Of a DNA stretch of 64,000 nucleotides, positions 16,331 through 25,834 are shown in pieces; position 1 is the first letter of the stretch, and the number at the start of each line of letters is the position of its first letter. A program made the translations under genes and the position numbers. The notes under the pieces are model-generated. The model had not been told where the DNA came from and did not search any database. It was given only the letters and a program-made list of their open reading frames with translations. Origin of the DNA: Chitinophaga agrisoli. Lineage in GTDB: Bacteria > Bacteroidota > Bacteroidia > Chitinophagales > Chitinophagaceae. The DNA is taken from assembly GCF_008386695.1 (NCBI RefSeq), contig NZ_VUOC01000001.1, positions 1,524,347-1,588,346 of the forward strand. Direction: 5' to 3'.

Positions 16331-17062
16331 CTAGGCCTGCTGGCCCTTATGTTTGCGCAACTGGCTTAGCACAGCCTGCATATCCTTGGGCAGGGGCGCT
16401 TCCACCACCTGGTCTGCCCCTTGCTGGTCTTTAAACTGCAGCTGCCAGGCATGCAGGGCCAAACGGCTCATCAGGGGGCGCTCTTCCTCTGTAAACTTAC
16501 CCAGGCGGAACTTCTTTTTGATAGCGGATAACAGGATAGGCGACGCGTTGCCATACAGCTCATCCACCGCAATGGGATGGCCCATATGTTTCATATGTAC
16601 CCGTATCTGGTGGGTACGGCCGGTATGGATCTCCAGTTTTACCAGGCTGTACAGGCCGCCAAAGGTTTCCTGTACTTCGTAGTCCGTCAGGGCGGTCTTT
16701 CCCCGGCGGTTGGTCACCATTTTACCCCGCTGCACCGGGTGCTCCATAATAGGCTCGTTCACGCTGCCACTGGCTGGTACCAGCTCGCCGGTTACCAGCC
16801 CCAGGTAGAATTTCCGTACCTCGCGCGACTCAAATAACTGGGAATAATAGCGGTGGGCCGCTTCATTACGGGCAAACAGGATCAATCCACTGGTATCCCG
16901 GTCCAGGCGGTGCACCGTAAAAATATTCCCGTAGGCCTTTTTAAGCTGGGTTTGGAGGGAGGGCAGCTCCTGATCATGCCGGTCAGGGATGGTAAGTAGC
17001 CCTGAAGGTTTGTTCAGTATCAGGTAATCATCTGTTACTTTTATCAGCCAATCGTTAACCAT
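16331..17062 (-). CDS. RluA-family pseudouridine synthase
   Basis: The 243-residue enzyme isomerises uridine to pseudouridine in rRNA or tRNA. The catalytic aspartate is D54 in HRLDRDTSGLILFAR; LILNKPSGLLTIP (motif I), YEVQETFGGLYSLVKLEIHTGRTHQIRVH (motif III) and MKHMGHPIAVDELYG complete the fold. There is no S4 domain, as in the short RluA/TruC-like members, so which RNA position it modifies cannot be read. It is the third gene of a minus-strand run rlmN, RsuA/RluB-type synthase, this gene, all acting on RNA. An intergenic repeat separates it from the second. Confidence 0.9.
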   Translation of the reverse strand: MVNDWLIKVTDDYLILNKPSGLLTIPDRHDQELPSLQTQLKKAYGNIFTVHRLDRDTSGLILFARNEAAHRYYSQLFESREVRKFYLGLVTGELVPASGSVNEPIMEHPVQRGKMVTNRRGKTALTDYEVQETFGGLYSLVKLEIHTGRTHQIRVHMKHMGHPIAVDELYGNASPILLSAIKKKFRLGKFTEEERPLMSRLALHAWQLQFKDQQGADQVVEAPLPKDMQAVLSQLRKHKGQQA

Positions 17063-17153
17063 AAGCTCTTAGCGTTTATCTGTCAGCTTTTAGCCGTTCA
17101 CCAGTACAGTCGGTCCAGTGCTAACAGCTAAAAGCTAACAGCTAAACGCTGTT
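17063..17153. repeat. Intergenic TTAGC/GCTAA hairpin element
   Basis: The left arm (17063-17098) has CTCTTAGCG and CAGCTTTTAGCCG. The right arm (17121-17153) has GCTAACAGCTAAAAGCTAAC and AGCTAAACGCTG. The core is about 22 bases. The element fills the whole gap between two minus-strand genes, from one start codon to the next stop codon. Confidence 0.85.
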
Positions 17154-18492
17154 ATTTAAAGTGTTTCAGTAGTATTATTTCTTTGTCAGACAACATGCGC
17201 CACCTGCCGCGGTTCACGTTCTTTTTGGTAAGGCCGGCGTACATAACACGGTCCAGCTTTTCTACCTTGTATTCCAGGTGCTCAAAAATGCGGCGCACAA
17301 TACGGTTTTTACCGCTGTGTATCTCAATGCCCACTTGTTTTTTATCCTTTGGATCCACATAACCCAGGGCGTCCACCAGGGCCAGGCCGTCTTCCAGCGT
17401 AACGCCGTTGATGATCTTGTCAAAATCCGCCTTGGTCAATGGTTTATCCAGTTCTACCTGGTAGATCTTCTTGATATTATGTTTGGGATGCGCCAGCTTC
17501 TGGGCCAGTTCCCCATCATTGGTAAGCAGTAACAGGCCGGAAGTATTGCGGTCCAGGCGGCCTACAGGGAATACCCGCTCATCCGTGGCATCCGCTATCA
17601 GTTCCATAACGGTCTGGCGGCCTTCCGGGTCGTCTGTGGTGGTAATATAACCCTTGGGTTTATTCAGGAGGATGTACACCAGGTTCTTCTGGATGGTGAT
17701 CCGTTTGTTGGCCACCTTCACCTGGTCCTTGTCCGTTACCTTAAACGCCGGTTCCAGTACCTGTTGGTCGTTTACGGTGACTTTACCTTCCTTTATATAG
17801 TCTACCGCTTTGCGGCGGGAGCATACGCCGCAATGGGCAATGTATTTATTCAGCGGCATGCCTTCGCCATCCAGGGTTTCTTCCCCTTCTTTGGAACGTT
17901 TGCCTTTGCTGTTAAAGCTATCCGCATCCCGCGATTTCCGGGGGGCTGTTTTCCGGGCCTGTTTATCCGCAAAGCGGTCATTGGCCCGGTCAAAGAATTT
18001 CTGGCGGTTAAAGCCGCTGGGCGTTTCCCTTACAGGGCCTTTACGCTCCGGCTGAAAATCGCCATGGAAGCTGCTATCGTCATTATCGCGCTTAGCGGCG
18101 GGGCGGGCAGGTCTGTCGCCGGCTGTTTTCCTGGCCGGGCGTTTATCCTCGCTGCGGAAACCGCCTTTATCATCATCCCGCTTAAAGGTACGGGCCGGTT
18201 TGCCATCCGCCCTTCTGGCCGGACGCTTGTCCTCGCTGCGGAAACCGCCTTTATCATCATCCCGTTTAAAAGTACGGGCCGGTTTGCCGTCCGCCCTTCT
18301 GGCCGGGCGTTTATCCTCACTGCGGAAACCGCCTTTATCATCATCCCGTTTGAACGTACGGGCCGGTTTGTCATCATCTTTCCGTACGCCGCGTGCCGGG
18401 CGTTCGCCTTCACTGTTACGTTTATCTGTACTGCGCTTGTTCTCTTTAAATGGAGAGAAGCCTTTAGTAGCGGCAGGTTTGTTTTTTTTCAT
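17152..18492 (-). CDS. RsuA/RluB-family pseudouridine synthase with a repetitive disordered N-terminus
   Basis: The 446-residue enzyme modifies rRNA. Residues 1-210 are charged and low in complexity, rich in K, R, D, E and P. They include two full 28-residue copies of a unit starting FKRDDDKGGFRSEDKRPA (47-74, 75-102) and a partial third. An S4 RNA-binding domain follows (about 212-258, MPLNKYIAHCGVCSRRKAVDYI). The catalytic domain has VYILLNKPKGYITTTDD and D314 in VGRLDRNTSGLLLL. The catalytic half is of normal RluB size, so the N-terminal 210 residues are an addition, probably unspecific RNA binding. Its start is 26 bases after rlmN, so the two are probably one operon. Confidence 0.92.
   Translation of the reverse strand: MKKNKPAATKGFSPFKENKRSTDKRNSEGERPARGVRKDDDKPARTFKRDDDKGGFRSEDKRPARRADGKPARTFKRDDDKGGFRSEDKRPARRADGKPARTFKRDDDKGGFRSEDKRPARKTAGDRPARPAAKRDNDDSSFHGDFQPERKGPVRETPSGFNRQKFFDRANDRFADKQARKTAPRKSRDADSFNSKGKRSKEGEETLDGEGMPLNKYIAHCGVCSRRKAVDYIKEGKVTVNDQQVLEPAFKVTDKDQVKVANKRITIQKNLVYILLNKPKGYITTTDDPEGRQTVMELIADATDERVFPVGRLDRNTSGLLLLTNDGELAQKLAHPKHNIKKIYQVELDKPLTKADFDKIINGVTLEDGLALVDALGYVDPKDKKQVGIEIHSGKNRIVRRIFEHLEYKVEKLDRVMYAGLTKKNVNRGRWRMLSDKEIILLKHFK
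18103..18354 (-). repeat. 84-bp in-frame tandem repeat
   Basis: Two complete and one partial copy of an 84-base unit encode the 28-residue repeat in the pseudouridine synthase. The copies are nearly identical in DNA, not only in protein, which points to recent duplication by slippage. Copy number probably varies between strains. Confidence 0.9.
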
Positions 18493-18518
18493 CCTTGATT
18501 GTTAGCTTTTTGTTTGCA

Positions 18519-19565
18519 TTATCCCTTATTCGCCAGTTGTCCGCAGGCGGCATCAATATCCTTGCCGCGGCTGCGCCGCAGGCGGGCATTGACCCGGTTT
18601 TTGCCCAGGTACTGCATAAATTGCTCTACGGCATCTTCGTCCGGCTTCTGAAAACGCGCATTATCAATGGGGTTGTACTCAATGATATTGATCAGGTCCG
18701 CCGGTACCTGCCGGTAGATCTTGATCAGCTCATCAGCGTCCTTCAGAGAGTCGTTAAAGTTCTGGAACAGGATATATTCAAAGGAGATCTGGTTTTGGGT
18801 GGCCTTGTAAAAATAGTTCAGGGCGTCTACCAGCACCTTCAGGTTGTTGGTGTCGTTGATCGGCATGATCTCGCTGCGCTTACGGTCATTGGCCGCGTGC
18901 AGGGAAAGCGCCAGGTTAAACCGTACCTGATCATCGCCCAGCTGCTGTATCATCTTGGCTACGCCCGCGGTGGATACGGTGATCCTTTTGGGAGACATGG
19001 CCAAACCACCATCAGGAGAGGTGATCCTTTCTATAGACTGCAGCACATTACGGTAATTAAGCAGGGGCTCGCCCATACCCATATACACGATATTGCTCAG
19101 TTTTTTGCCGGATGATTCCAGGGATTGCTGGTTCAGGATGGCTACCTCGTCATAGATCTCGTCAAAATCCAGGTTACGTTTGCGGTCCATATAACCGGTA
19201 GCGCAGAATTTGCAGCTCAGGCTGCAGCCTACCTGGGAGGATACACAGGCTGTTTGCCTGTTTTCTGTGGGGATCAATACCCCCTCTACCAGGTGCCCGT
19301 CATGCAGGCGGAAACGGCTTTTGATGGTACCGTCCTCGCTCACCTGGGTGGTATCCACCTTCAGGGCCGGGAGGGTAAAATGCTCTTCCAGCGCGGCGCG
19401 CAATGGCTTGGAGAGGTTGGTCATTGCCTCAAAGCTGGCGGCATGTTTCAGCCACAGCCATTCGTACACCTGTTTAGCGCGGAAAGGCTTTTCTCCGATC
19501 GTGTTAAAATACTCCTGGATAGCCGCTAAGCTAAGGTGCCGGATGTTCTTCTTGTCAGATTTCAT
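18519..19565 (-). CDS. rlmN: Dual-specificity 23S rRNA/tRNA adenine-C2 methyltransferase RlmN
   Basis: RlmN is a radical-SAM enzyme that methylates A2503 of 23S rRNA and A37 of some tRNAs. The ATG at 19565 gives 348 residues. The iron-sulfur cluster cysteines are C114, C118 and C121 (CSLSCKFC). Other marks are FRAKQVYEWLW, RQTACVSSQVG, GMGEPLLNY, RITVSTAG, LALSLHAAN and the late catalytic cysteine in IDAACGQL. A GTG at 19613 would add 16 poorly conserved residues and is less likely. A -7 box at 19780-19773 implies a leader of about 200 bases. It heads a run of three RNA-modification genes. Confidence 0.93.
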   Translation of the reverse strand: MKSDKKNIRHLSLAAIQEYFNTIGEKPFRAKQVYEWLWLKHAASFEAMTNLSKPLRAALEEHFTLPALKVDTTQVSEDGTIKSRFRLHDGHLVEGVLIPTENRQTACVSSQVGCSLSCKFCATGYMDRKRNLDFDEIYDEVAILNQQSLESSGKKLSNIVYMGMGEPLLNYRNVLQSIERITSPDGGLAMSPKRITVSTAGVAKMIQQLGDDQVRFNLALSLHAANDRKRSEIMPINDTNNLKVLVDALNYFYKATQNQISFEYILFQNFNDSLKDADELIKIYRQVPADLINIIEYNPIDNARFQKPDEDAVEQFMQYLGKNRVNARLRRSRGKDIDAACGQLANKG

Positions 19566-19772
19566 CTCTGAAAAATAGTTTGTTTCGAAGTGATTGTCTT
19601 TTGCTGCATTCACTGGGGCCTGTCAGCGCCGGTGAACGTTTCGCATTTCATTTTCCACAATGACCTTCTTCGTTTTGATTCGTTTGTAAAGGCCAGATAG
19701 AACCTGCCATTTTAATTATCAGTGATCCCTGAATGAGTAAATGGCTGCCTTACGGCAGTCGGAAAGCAACCG

Positions 19773-19780
19773 CAAAGGTA
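19773..19780 (-). promoter_or_regulatory. -7 box of rlmN with a long leader
   Basis: On the minus strand this reads TACCTTTG, an exact TAnnTTTG. The transcript would start near 19768 and run about 200 bases before the rlmN ATG. The leader contains a 6-bp hairpin at 19743-19760. The 342-base gap 19566-19907 otherwise shows no gene of its own. Confidence 0.55.
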
Positions 19781-19907
19781 CATAATTTAGTTTATTAGTA
19801 GACAGGCGCTGCGGACAAGGGCAGGATACAGCCCTTCTGGCCTCTTTCAATCCATTGAAAATGAATCGTCGCTTTTCCCTTACTTTTACACCTCAATTTT
19901 GAAAAAC

Positions 19908-21107
19908 ATGCAAGCTGCTTATATAGTTGACGCCGTACGTACCCCCATTGGCAAATATGCCGGAGCGCTGCGGACCGTTAGGCCGGATGATATGCTGGCG
20001 CTTATGATCCGTTCGCTCATGGAGCGCAACCCGGGCGTAGACCCTGCCGCCATAGAGGATGTGATTGCTGGTGCGGCCAACCAGGCCGGAGAAGATAACC
20101 GGGATGTGGCCCGTATGGCAGCCCTGCTGGCCGGCCTGCCCGTATCAGTGGCCGGCAATACGGTAAACCGCCTCTGCGCCAGTGGCTTGCAGGCCATTAT
20201 GGACGCCGCCCGTGCCGTAATGTGCGGTGAGGGGGAGATTTACCTGGCTGGCGGCGTGGAAAGCATGACCCGTGCCCCTTTTGTAATGGCCAAGGCAGAA
20301 GGTCCCTTTGCCCGTAAGAACGAAATGTTTGACAGTACCATTGGCTGGCGCTTTACCAACCCTAAGATGATAGACCTTTATCATCCTTATTCCATGGGCG
20401 AGACTGCGGAGAACGTAGCCCGCCAATGGCAGATAAGCCGGGAAGACCAGGACCTGTTTGCCTTTGGCAGTCAGCAGAAATACCAGCAGGCGCTGGCAGC
20501 CGGTAAATGGCAGGCAGAGATCATCCCGGTGGAGATCACGCCCAACAAAGAAGAGCGCGTGGTAGTAGCGAAGGACGAACCGCCCCGCGAAACCTTCCTG
20601 GAAAAACTGGCCGCTTTAAAACCCGCTTTTGCCAAGGATGGCAGCGTAACCGCAGGTAACTCCTCCAGTATCAACGATGGCGCTTCCATGGTGCTCATCG
20701 TATCTGAAAGCGCGTTGAAACGTTTCAACCTTACGCCCATGGCGAAGATAAAGGCAATGGCAGTAGCCGGCGTAGACCCTTCTATTATGGGCATAGGCCC
20801 CGTGCCATCCTCCCAGAAAGCATTACGCCGCGCGGGCCTCACCGTAGACCAGCTGGACCTCGTAGAGCTGAATGAGGCTTTTGCCTCTCAGTCCCTGGCG
20901 TGTATGCGCGACCTGGGCCTGAACCCGGATAAAGTGAATGTGAACGGCGGCTCCATAGCGATAGGTCATCCCCTGGGCTGCAGCGGCGCCCGCATTACCA
21001 CTACTTTATTACATGAGATGAAACGCCGGCCGGATAGCCGTTACGGTCTCGCGACCATGTGTGTAGGCGTAGGACAAGGGGCTGCGATCATTTACGAAAA
21101 ATGCTAA
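19908..21107 (+). CDS. Thiolase, 3-oxoadipyl-CoA thiolase-like (acetyl-CoA acyltransferase)
   Basis: The 399-residue cytosolic enzyme cleaves or condenses 3-oxoacyl-CoA thioesters. The nucleophile is C90 in NTVNRLCASGLQAI. The histidine in GHPLGCSGAR and the second cysteine in TMCVGVGQGAA complete the site. FDSTIGWRFTNP followed by SMGETAENVA resembles PcaF/PaaJ (3-oxoadipyl-CoA thiolase) more than short-chain acetyl-CoA acetyltransferases. No other aromatic or phenylacetate pathway gene is adjacent, so a general beta-oxidation role is equally possible. The ATG at 19908 is preferred to a TTG three codons earlier. Confidence 0.88.
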   Translation: MQAAYIVDAVRTPIGKYAGALRTVRPDDMLALMIRSLMERNPGVDPAAIEDVIAGAANQAGEDNRDVARMAALLAGLPVSVAGNTVNRLCASGLQAIMDAARAVMCGEGEIYLAGGVESMTRAPFVMAKAEGPFARKNEMFDSTIGWRFTNPKMIDLYHPYSMGETAENVARQWQISREDQDLFAFGSQQKYQQALAAGKWQAEIIPVEITPNKEERVVVAKDEPPRETFLEKLAALKPAFAKDGSVTAGNSSSINDGASMVLIVSESALKRFNLTPMAKIKAMAVAGVDPSIMGIGPVPSSQKALRRAGLTVDQLDLVELNEAFASQSLACMRDLGLNPDKVNVNGGSIAIGHPLGCSGARITTTLLHEMKRRPDSRYGLATMCVGVGQGAAIIYEKC

Positions 21108-21190
21108 GAGAAGGAGAGAAGGCCGCTACTCAAATAAGCGGTACTTAAACAGGTAAGATATTCCTGAGAAGAATAAAACTGGCATAAAAT

Positions 21191-21222
21191 AAACGAGCGG
21201 TCGGATACTACCGGCCGCCCGT
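21191..21222 (-). terminator. Terminator of the ECF sigma gene
   Basis: A 13-bp stem with two wobble pairs (AACGAGCGGTCGG / CCGGCCGCCCGTT) ends on the minus strand in CGTTTATTTTAT. It lies 22 bases past the sigma gene's stop and can also stall the convergent thiolase transcript. Confidence 0.7.
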
Positions 21223-21244
21223 TGATGGCAAGCAAAAAAAGGGA

Positions 21245-21817
21245 TCACAAACAAATCTGCTTCTCCGTCATCATCTTACGGAGATTGATTAAGCCATAAC
21301 GCATACGGCCTAATGCGGTATTGATACTCACCTGGGTGAGGTCTGCAATTTCTTTGAAACTTAGTTCAGCATAGTGACGGAGGATGATCACCTCACGTTG
21401 TTCTTCCGGCAACATATCCAGCATCTTACGTACCCGGTCATGACTCTGGCGCGTGATCATCAGATCTTCCGCACAACTGTCACTGAATCCCAATACGTTA
21501 AAGATGTCCTTGTCATCGCCGGTCTTGATAACAGGCGTGCGTTTGATCTTCCGGAAATGGTCCACGCACAGGTTATGCGCTATACGCATAGCCCAGGGCA
21601 GGAACTTACCTTTTTCAGTATAACGCTCCGCACGGATCGTATCTATGATCTTAATAAAGGTATCCTGGAAAATATCTTCAGCCAGAAAGGGATCTTTTAC
21701 AAGTAAAACGATGGACGTGAACAGTTTGTCCTTGTGGCGGTATACTAATTCCTCCAATGCAGAGGAGTGACCCTTCTTAAAGAGGGTAATTAGTTGTTCA
21801 TCGTTTAATTTATACAT
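21245..21817 (-). CDS. ECF-type RNA polymerase sigma factor
   Basis: The 190-residue protein has sigma region 2 (ALEELVYRHKDKLFTSIVLLVKDPFLAEDIFQDTFIKI, then WAMRIAHNLCVDHFRK) and region 4 (LPEEQREVIILRHYAELSFKEIADLTQVSINTALGRMRYGL). No anti-sigma gene follows, so this is not the FecR-linked type seen near 56682. A similar stand-alone ECF factor is common in Chitinophagaceae, in my recollection. Three in-frame ATGs (21817, 21826, 21832) are possible; 21817 begins at the conserved MYKLNDEQL. A good promoter lies at 21980, giving a leader of about 150 bases. Confidence 0.9.
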   Translation of the reverse strand: MYKLNDEQLITLFKKGHSSALEELVYRHKDKLFTSIVLLVKDPFLAEDIFQDTFIKIIDTIRAERYTEKGKFLPWAMRIAHNLCVDHFRKIKRTPVIKTGDDKDIFNVLGFSDSCAEDLMITRQSHDRVRKMLDMLPEEQREVIILRHYAELSFKEIADLTQVSINTALGRMRYGLINLRKMMTEKQICL

Positions 21818-21972
21818 TATTTGCATAAACATCTACTAATAGCGGGTTAGTAAATAATACGGACTTAACAGTCTGTAGGTTGTGTGTTAAGTAAAGTTTA
21901 TGCTATAATCTGGAAGTTTTATTGATTAAATATTGGTTCTTGCTAAATCTAAGGTATAGAGTATGTCTGTTG

Positions 21973-22002
21973 CAAATATAGTTGAATGTTTCAATAAAAC
22001 AA
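21973..22002 (-). promoter_or_regulatory. Promoter of the ECF sigma gene
   Basis: On the minus strand TTG (22002-22000), a 19-base spacer and TATATTTG (21980-21973) form a full Bacteroidota-type promoter. The rest of the 548-base gap 21818-22365 is AT-rich on the left and without a recognisable gene. TATTTTG at about 22250 may serve uvrA. Confidence 0.65.
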
Positions 22003-22365
22003 TTACCGCAAAATAAATTTCACGATGATTTTCGTCAGTTCCCAACCCGCTGTATGGGCTTACCATGGCGGGCTTCAATGATCCTGGTCAGTCAGGATGT
22101 CGTAACTGTAACAGTATCAATGTGGTCCATGTAACGTAACCCGCGCTCCTTGGTCATTAGCGAAATATGGAAAAGAGTAGAACGGGCGGCCGCCGTCAGG
22201 GTTAGGACTGCCAACTTTCGTCAGAATACCGTACTTTCGGAGATACATTTATTTTGGACAAGCGTACATAGCCCGCCATCTGCTGCCTGCTATCACAAGC
22301 GCCGGCAATGGATCAGGGCTTTTATTCAGATTGTCAACTTTTTCGAGGAAATTTGCGCTTTAATC

Positions 22366-25182
22366 ATGGCTACAAAAGTAAAGAAACAGGAAGCAGTAAT
22401 TGATGATCAGGCAGTTAGCACACAGGATCATATCTTTATAAAGGGAGCACGGGTACATAATCTCAAGAATGTCAGCGTCTCCATCCCCCGCAGCAAGCTG
22501 GTAGTGGTAACCGGGGTCTCGGGCTCCGGTAAGTCATCCCTCACGATGGATACCCTGTATGCTGAGGGGCAGCGCCGCTATGCGGAAAGCCTCAGCGCCT
22601 ACGCCCGCCAGTTCCTCATGCGTATGAACAAGCCGGATGTGGATTATATTAAAGGTATCTGCCCCGCTATTGCCATAGAGCAGAAGGTGATCACCCGCAC
22701 GCCCCGCTCCACGGTGGGGTCTATGACGGAGATCTATGACTACCTCCGCCTGCTGTTTGCCCGCATTGGCAAAACATATTCCCCCATCTCCGGCCAGCTG
22801 GTAAAAAAGCACGAGGTAAGCGATGTGGTGGACTTCATCTCCCGGCTGCCCATAGGCAGTAAAGTACAGATCATTGTCCCGTTCCGCCGTCACGCCAAAC
22901 GCGATGTGAAGGAAGAACTGAACATATTGATGCAGAAGGGCTTCTCCCGTTTATATATCACCGGTAAGGAAGGCGGCCAGCTGCTGCGTATAGAGGAGCT
23001 GCTGGAAGAAAAGAAACCTGCCGTAAGCGCAGATACCTTTGTGCTGATAGACCGCGTGGTAGTAAAGGAGTTTGACGAGGATGATAAACATCGTATCGCG
23101 GATTCCGTACAAACCGCTTTCTATGAAAGCGAAGGCGATTGCCTGATAGAAATAGACGGTACCCGTCAGCAACACTTCTCCAACCGTTTTGAGCTGGATG
23201 GGATCCAGTTTGAAGAGCCGGTACCCAACCTGTTCTCCTTTAATAACCCTTATGGCGCCTGCCCGGTATGCGAAGGCTTTGGTCAGGTGTTGGGTATAGA
23301 CCCGGACCTGGTAATACCGGATAAACGTCTGAGTGTATATGAAGGCGGCATTGCGCCCTGGAGAGGGGAGAAGATGGGCGAGTACAAAGAAGCCCTCATA
23401 AAAGCCGCCCGTAAGTTTAACTTCCCGGTGCACAAACCCATCGCAGAGCTAACGGACGAGCAGCAAAAGATGTTGTGGACAGGCAATGAGCATTTCTACG
23501 GCATCAACGAGTTTTTTAAGATGGTGGAGCAGAACTTGTATAAGGTGCAGTACCGCGTACTGCAAGCCCGCTACCGCGGTCGTACCGTGTGCCACGAGTG
23601 CGGCGGCGGCCGCCTGCGCAAGGAGGCCCTGTACATAAAGGTAGGCGGCAAGAACATCGCGGAACTGGTAGACCTGCCGGTAACAGACCTGAAAGATTGG
23701 TTTGACCAGCTGCAGCTCAGCGAGTACGATCAGCAAGTGGCCAAACGTATACTTATAGAAGTACATCACCGCATCAAGACCCTGCTGGATGTTGGCCTGG
23801 GCTACCTGACCATGAACCGCGTGGCCAATACGCTCAGCGGTGGGGAAAGTCAGCGTATACAGCTTACCCGTTCCCTGGGTAGTAACCTCACCAACTCCCT
23901 CTACATCCTGGATGAGCCCAGCATAGGCCTGCACGCCCGCGATACGCACCGCCTTATAGGCGTGCTAAAGGAGCTGCGTAACCTGGGTAATACCGTAGTG
24001 GTGGTAGAGCATGATGACCTGATGATGCAGGAGGCGGATTATATCATAGATATGGGCCCGCTGGCCAGCCACCTCGGTGGGGAAGTGATCTTTGCTGGTA
24101 CCTACCAGGAAATGCTCAAGGATCCCAACAGCCTTACCGGCAAATACCTGAGCGGCCAAATGACCATAGATCCGCCTACCCATGTACGTAAATGGAAACA
24201 TGCCATTACGCTCGAAGGCTGCCGGCAGCATAACCTGAAGGATATTAATGTAGACTTTCCGCTTCAGGTGCTCTGTGTAGTAAGCGGTGTAAGCGGCTCC
24301 GGGAAAACCACGCTGGTAAAACAGATCCTGTACCCCGCGCTCATGAAGCTGAAAGGCGAGTTTGCGGAAAGGGTAGGGCAGTACCGCGCACTAAAAGGCG
24401 CCGTGGATGATATCACGCAGATAGAGATGGTGGATCAGAACCCCATCGGTAAATCATCCCGCTCTAACCCGGTTACTTATATCAAGGCGTATGATGAGAT
24501 CCGTGACCTGTTTGCCAAACAACCGCTTAGCAAGATGCGCGGCTTCCTGCCCAAACATTTTTCATTTAACGTAGATGGCGGCCGTTGCGACGCCTGTAAA
24601 GGAGAAGGGGAAGTGATCGTTGAAATGCAGTTCCTGGCAGATGTGCACCTGACCTGCGAAAGCTGCGGCGGTAAACGCTTTAAGGACGAAGTGCTGGAAG
24701 TGACCTACAAAGGCAAGAACATATACGATGTGCTGGAAATGGGCGTAGATGAAGCGCTGGACTTTTTCCGCGATGAGAAGGACGTATGCAACAAGATCCG
24801 CCCGCTGAGCGATGTGGGTTTAGGTTACGTAAAACTGGGCCAGAGCAGTGATACCCTCAGCGGTGGCGAGGCGCAACGCGTAAAGCTGGCTTCCTTCCTG
24901 GGCAAAGGCCGGGCGCAGGGGCATATCCTGTTCATCTTTGACGAGCCAACCACAGGATTGCATTTCCATGATATCAAAAAGCTCCTGAACTCATTTAATG
25001 CGTTAATAGACCAGGGCCATTCCGTACTGGTCATAGAGCATAATATGGATGTGATCCGCAGTGCGGACTGGGTGATAGACCTGGGACCGGAAGGCGGCGC
25101 CGGCGGCGGTAACCTGCTGTACACCGGTGTGCCCACAGGATTAAAGAAAGTGAAGGAAAGTTATACAGGTAAGTACCTGTAA
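22366..25182 (+). CDS. uvrA: Excinuclease ABC subunit UvrA
   Basis: UvrA is the damage-sensing ATPase of nucleotide excision repair and loads UvrB. The 938-residue protein has two ABC modules. Walker A motifs are [12 protein letters not shown] (about residue 50) and [12 protein letters not shown]; signatures are [11 protein letters not shown] and [11 protein letters not shown]. Zinc-binding cysteines occur as [17 protein letters not shown] and [10 protein letters not shown] with [29 protein letters not shown] is typical. The ATG at 22366 starts the normal-length protein; an open frame upstream to 22150 has no UvrA similarity. It is a single-gene unit ended by a strong hairpin. Confidence 0.97.
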   Translation: MATKVKKQEAVIDDQAVSTQDHIFIKGARVHNLKNVSVSIPRSKLVVVTGVSGSGKSSLTMDTLYAEGQRRYAESLSAYARQFLMRMNKPDVDYIKGICPAIAIEQKVITRTPRSTVGSMTEIYDYLRLLFARIGKTYSPISGQLVKKHEVSDVVDFISRLPIGSKVQIIVPFRRHAKRDVKEELNILMQKGFSRLYITGKEGGQLLRIEELLEEKKPAVSADTFVLIDRVVVKEFDEDDKHRIADSVQTAFYESEGDCLIEIDGTRQQHFSNRFELDGIQFEEPVPNLFSFNNPYGACPVCEGFGQVLGIDPDLVIPDKRLSVYEGGIAPWRGEKMGEYKEALIKAARKFNFPVHKPIAELTDEQQKMLWTGNEHFYGINEFFKMVEQNLYKVQYRVLQARYRGRTVCHECGGGRLRKEALYIKVGGKNIAELVDLPVTDLKDWFDQLQLSEYDQQVAKRILIEVHHRIKTLLDVGLGYLTMNRVANTLSGGESQRIQLTRSLGSNLTNSLYILDEPSIGLHARDTHRLIGVLKELRNLGNTVVVVEHDDLMMQEADYIIDMGPLASHLGGEVIFAGTYQEMLKDPNSLTGKYLSGQMTIDPPTHVRKWKHAITLEGCRQHNLKDINVDFPLQVLCVVSGVSGSGKTTLVKQILYPALMKLKGEFAERVGQYRALKGAVDDITQIEMVDQNPIGKSSRSNPVTYIKAYDEIRDLFAKQPLSKMRGFLPKHFSFNVDGGRCDACKGEGEVIVEMQFLADVHLTCESCGGKRFKDEVLEVTYKGKNIYDVLEMGVDEALDFFRDEKDVCNKIRPLSDVGLGYVKLGQSSDTLSGGEAQRVKLASFLGKGRAQGHILFIFDEPTTGLHFHDIKKLLNSFNALIDQGHSVLVIEHNMDVIRSADWVIDLGPEGGAGGGNLLYTGVPTGLKKVKESYTGKYL

Positions 25183-25198
25183 GTAACAGCTATTCATA

Positions 25199-25240
25199 AA
25201 ACGCGCAGGCCGGATGATCATTCATCCGGCCTGCGCGTTT
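25199..25240. terminator. Bidirectional terminator between uvrA and the DUF4293 gene
   Basis: A perfect 19-bp inverted repeat (25199-25217 / 25222-25240) with a 4-base loop is flanked by A and T runs. It serves both convergent genes. Confidence 0.93.
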
Positions 25241-25257
25241 ATACCTTCAGGGAACGG

Positions 25258-25698
25258 TTATCTTAACCGGTCCAGTGATTTGATCAGTTTCTCATCCTTA
25301 TAAATGCCCCTGGCCGCCAGGAACAGGAAAATAAGGATCAGGATAGGCAGAAAAGCGCCCGGCAGGTAAGTAGCGGATATGATGTTCAAACCGGCCGCTA
25401 CCAGGCCATTAGCATGGTCCTGTACCTTAAAATACTGTAACGCAATAGCGCCTATCGCAAAAAGTACATTGATCACCGTTAACCGGAACTGCAGCTTGCG
25501 GTTCTTATACAGGAAAATACAGATAAGGGCCAGCAGCACAATGATCATGTATACAGTAAATACCAGGTAGCTGGATTGGGCATTGAAATAGCTCTCCGTA
25601 TTGTTGCTCAATTTGGCTTTCCACAGGTTAAGGAACCAGGTGGCAGTACCGGCCCCGGCCGCCAGCAACAGGTAAAGGCTTTGAATGCGTTGTATCAT
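25258..25698 (-). CDS. DUF4293 family membrane protein
   Basis: The 146-residue protein begins MIQRIQSLYLLLAAGAG, typical of DUF4293 proteins of Bacteroidota. It has four membrane segments (about residues 5-24, 45-64, 74-90 and 112-130) and a basic C-terminus. The family's function is unknown. It stands alone, convergent with uvrA. Confidence 0.88.
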   Translation of the reverse strand: MIQRIQSLYLLLAAGAGTATWFLNLWKAKLSNNTESYFNAQSSYLVFTVYMIIVLLALICIFLYKNRKLQFRLTVINVLFAIGAIALQYFKVQDHANGLVAAGLNIISATYLPGAFLPILILIFLFLAARGIYKDEKLIKSLDRLR

Positions 25699-25834
25699 GA
25701 TATTTGCAAATGTTTAACAACCGTAAATGTAAGTAATTTTAACAGTAAGCTGCTATATCCCCCTCTTTCGTGGTAGTACCCTTTCTTCTAATACTTCGTA
25801 TATTGCAGCCCCAACGGTCTTTTATATTTTATTT

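Noticed and set aside
17764-18505. Long open frames on both strands across the tandem repeat of the pseudouridine synthase
   Set aside because: The 84-bp GC-rich unit has no stops in several frames, so its repetition extends all of them. Only the frame with the S4 and catalytic domains is real.
22150-22365. 72-residue N-terminal extension of UvrA
   Set aside because: It has no similarity to UvrA and the normal protein begins at the ATG at 22366.
21833-22365. A tRNA or other RNA gene in the largest gene-free gap
   Set aside because: No cloverleaf, CCA end or known RNA pattern could be recognised by eye.
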